Origin: Thiomargarita sp.
GTDB lineage: Bacteria > Pseudomonadota > Gammaproteobacteria > Beggiatoales > Beggiatoaceae
Assembly (NCBI GenBank): GCA_020726335.1
Contig: DYSU01000002.1
Location: 1 to 64,000, forward strand
Length of the DNA stretch: 64,000 nt
Direction of reading: 5' to 3'
The notes under the pieces are model-generated. The model did not search any database. It saw nothing but the letters and a program-made list of their open reading frames with translations, and was not told the DNA's origin. This document shows, piece after piece, positions 62,278 to 64,000 of this stretch; the first letter of the stretch is position 1; the number at the start of each line of letters is the position of its first letter. The position numbers and the translations under genes are program-made.

Positions 62278-64000
62278 ATGACCAAACCAAACAACCCCCG
62301 TCAAATCCTCGTCACCAGCGCGTTGCCTTATGCCAATGGTCCCATTCATCTGGGTCATTTGGTGGAATATATTCAAACCGACATCTGGGTGCGCTGGCAA
62401 AAAATGCAAGGCCATCAATGCCATTACGTCTGTGCCGACGATGCTCACGGCACGCCCATCATGTTGCGCGCTCAACAACAGGGCATCAGCCCTGAAACCT
62501 TGATTGCCCAAGTCAGCCAACAGCACCAACGTGATTTTGCAGGCTTTGCCATTGGGTTTGACAACTATTATTCCACCCATTCGCTTGAAAACCAAACCTT
62601 GGCCAACCACATTTATCAGCAACTCAAACAACAAGGTTATATCGAAAAACGCACCATCGCCCAAGCGTTTGACCCCAAAGAAAACATGTTTTTGCCCGAC
62701 CGCTTCATCAAAGGCGAATGCCCACGGTGCGGCGCAAAAGACCAATACGGTGACAACTGCGAAGCCTGCGGTGCAACCTATGACCCCACCGAATTAAAAA
62801 ACCCCGTGTCCGTGGTTTCAGGCACAACGCCGATTGAAAAACAATCCGAACACTTTTTTATCAATTTGGCCGACTTTGAGCCGATGTTGCGCCAATGGGT
62901 CAACAGCGATGCCATTCAAGCCGAAGTCAAAAACAAACTGGCGGAATGGTTTGAATCGGGACTGAAGGCATGGGATATTTCTCGCGATGCACCCTATTTT
63001 GGCTTTGAAATTCCCGACGAAAAAGACAAATATTTTTATGTTTGGCTGGATGCGCCGATTGGCTACATGGCCAGTTTCAAAAACCTGTGTCAACGCCAAG
63101 GCTTTGATTTTAATGCGTTTTGGGCAAAAGAAAACGAAAATAACACGGAACTTTACCATTTTATTGGCAAAGACATTGTTTATTTTCACACCTTGTTTTG
63201 GCCTGCGATGTTGGCGGGCAGTGGTTTTCGCCAACCCACAGGCGTTTTTGTCCACGGCTTTTTAACCGTCAATGGACAAAAAATGTCCAAATCGCGTGGC
63301 ACATTTATCAAAGCGGAAGATTATCTCTGCCACCTTAATCCTGAATATTTGCGCTATTATTTTGCCGCCAAACTCAGCCACGGCATAGACGATATCGACT
63401 TGAATTTAGAAGACTTTGTGCAACGGGTCAACGCTGATTTGATTGGCAAAGTGGTCAACATCGCCAGCCGTTGCGCAGGTTTCATCAACAAACGTTTTGC
63501 TGGCCAGCTCAGTGCGGCGTTGGATGATGCTGATTTATATCAAGAATTTCTCACCCAAGCGCAAGCGATTGCCCAAGATTATGAACAACGCAATTACAGC
63601 CACGCGGTGCGCAAAATCATGGCTTTGGCCGACAAAGCCAACCAATACATTGACGACAAAAAACCGTGGGTCATGGCCAAACAAGCAGGTCAAGACGCGC
63701 TTTTGCAAGCAGTGTGTAGCCAAGGCATTAATTTATTTCAAGTTCTCATCAGTTGTCTGAACCCCATTTTGCCGTTGATGGGCGAAAAAGTGGCGCGCTT
63801 TCTCAACACGCCGTTGGTTTGGTCACCACCGCCGTTGCTGGCGCATCCAATCAACCCGTTTGAACCGTTGATGACGCGGGTGGAACAAAAACAAATTGAT
63901 GCGCTGTTGGCCTGCCATTCTATAGAGCCTGCCCAACCTGCGCCCAAGCCGCTTGAACCCATCGCCGCGCCTGTTCAATATGCCCAGTTCTCGCAGATTG
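62278..64000 (+). CDS. metG: Methionyl-tRNA synthetase (3' end outside window)
   Basis: MetG charges tRNA-Met. The visible 574 codons, read from the ATG at 62278, contain the HIGH-type motif HLGH at 24-27 ([11 protein letters not shown]), a zinc knuckle with Cys 148, 151, 161 and 164, and KMSKS at 335-339, then the anticodon-binding helical domain. The frame is open to the window edge, where a Pro-rich linker (QPAPKPLEP) leads into what should be a C-terminal tRNA-binding dimerisation domain. No clear Shine-Dalgarno precedes the ATG; another ATG at 62262 is out of frame. Confidence 0.97.
   Translation, partial: MTKPNNPRQILVTSALPYANGPIHLGHLVEYIQTDIWVRWQKMQGHQCHYVCADDAHGTPIMLRAQQQGISPETLIAQVSQQHQRDFAGFAIGFDNYYSTHSLENQTLANHIYQQLKQQGYIEKRTIAQAFDPKENMFLPDRFIKGECPRCGAKDQYGDNCEACGATYDPTELKNPVSVVSGTTPIEKQSEHFFINLADFEPMLRQWVNSDAIQAEVKNKLAEWFESGLKAWDISRDAPYFGFEIPDEKDKYFYVWLDAPIGYMASFKNLCQRQGFDFNAFWAKENENNTELYHFIGKDIVYFHTLFWPAMLAGSGFRQPTGVFVHGFLTVNGQKMSKSRGTFIKAEDYLCHLNPEYLRYYFAAKLSHGIDDIDLNLEDFVQRVNADLIGKVVNIASRCAGFINKRFAGQLSAALDDADLYQEFLTQAQAIAQDYEQRNYSHAVRKIMALADKANQYIDDKKPWVMAKQAGQDALLQAVCSQGINLFQVLISCLNPILPLMGEKVARFLNTPLVWSPPPLLAHPINPFEPLMTRVEQKQIDALLACHSIEPAQPAPKPLEPIAAPVQYAQFSQI

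Overview
The window is a dense stretch of chromosome from a diderm proteobacterium, most likely a gammaproteobacterium. RecB, UbiB, MlaF/MlaE, TsaB, FtsE/FtsX, GspD/K/L, an iron superoxide dismutase and bacterial ribosomal proteins all point that way. Base composition is near 45-50% GC except for one clearly AT-rich island. A pyrophosphate-dependent phosphofructokinase beside a proton-pumping pyrophosphatase, a ferredoxin-dependent 2-oxoacid oxidoreductase and an NnrS protein would suit a sulfur-oxidising or methanotroph-like lineage (inference only; no marker gene for either is present).

Layout. 1-4300: end of a GNAT acetyltransferase gene, then a minus-strand operon of a GshB-like ATP-grasp ligase, a fused N-formylglutamate amidohydrolase-like/QEGLA (DUF1704) metallopeptidase and a secreted repeat protein. 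4400-8000: hisD overlapping gspK, then an outer-membrane barrel candidate. 8000-13600 (minus): prfA-tsaB, then a small unknown gene, pfp and hppA. 13670-20200: sensor kinase, comEC, guaB and an orphan efflux adaptor. 20350-32200 (plus): DUF302 protein, ubiB, recB, dnaA, a DegQ-type protease and korAB. 32200-35000: rpmB-rpmG-rpsF-rpsR-rplI, then mdh. 34970-39030 (minus): acyltransferase, O-antigen-type ABC permease, nnrS. 39170-42500: sodB, rho, gspL. 42490-44640 (minus): folK-ftsE-ftsX. 44800-49030: elongator tRNA-Met and pyrH-frr-uppS-cdsA-dxr. 49100-55650 (minus): tex, thiC, gspD. 55700-57160: bifunctional NAD(P)HX repair enzyme. 57160-58730 (minus): mlaF-mlaE. 58740-60710 (minus): AT-rich two-gene cassette of an SMC/ABC-like ATPase and a small unknown protein. 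60715-62190 (minus): Hpt protein and receiver-kinase. 62278-end: metG, cut by the window edge.

Many genes that usually sit in conserved operons stand alone: hisD, gspK/gspL/gspD at three separate places, dnaA without dnaN, recB without recC/recD, mlaFE without mlaDCB, an ABC permease without its ATPase, an adaptor without its pump. The chromosome looks heavily rearranged but compact, with four convergent gene pairs overlapping at their 3' ends. Energy metabolism seems to exploit pyrophosphate: pfp spends PPi reversibly in glycolysis while hppA couples PPi to the proton gradient.

The best candidates for undescribed biology are the AT-rich ATPase cassette (possible defence island), the ligase plus fused double-peptidase operon, and an unusual DnaA that has Arg at a normally invariant His of its DNA-recognition signature, with a 13-bp inverted repeat flanking its gene.
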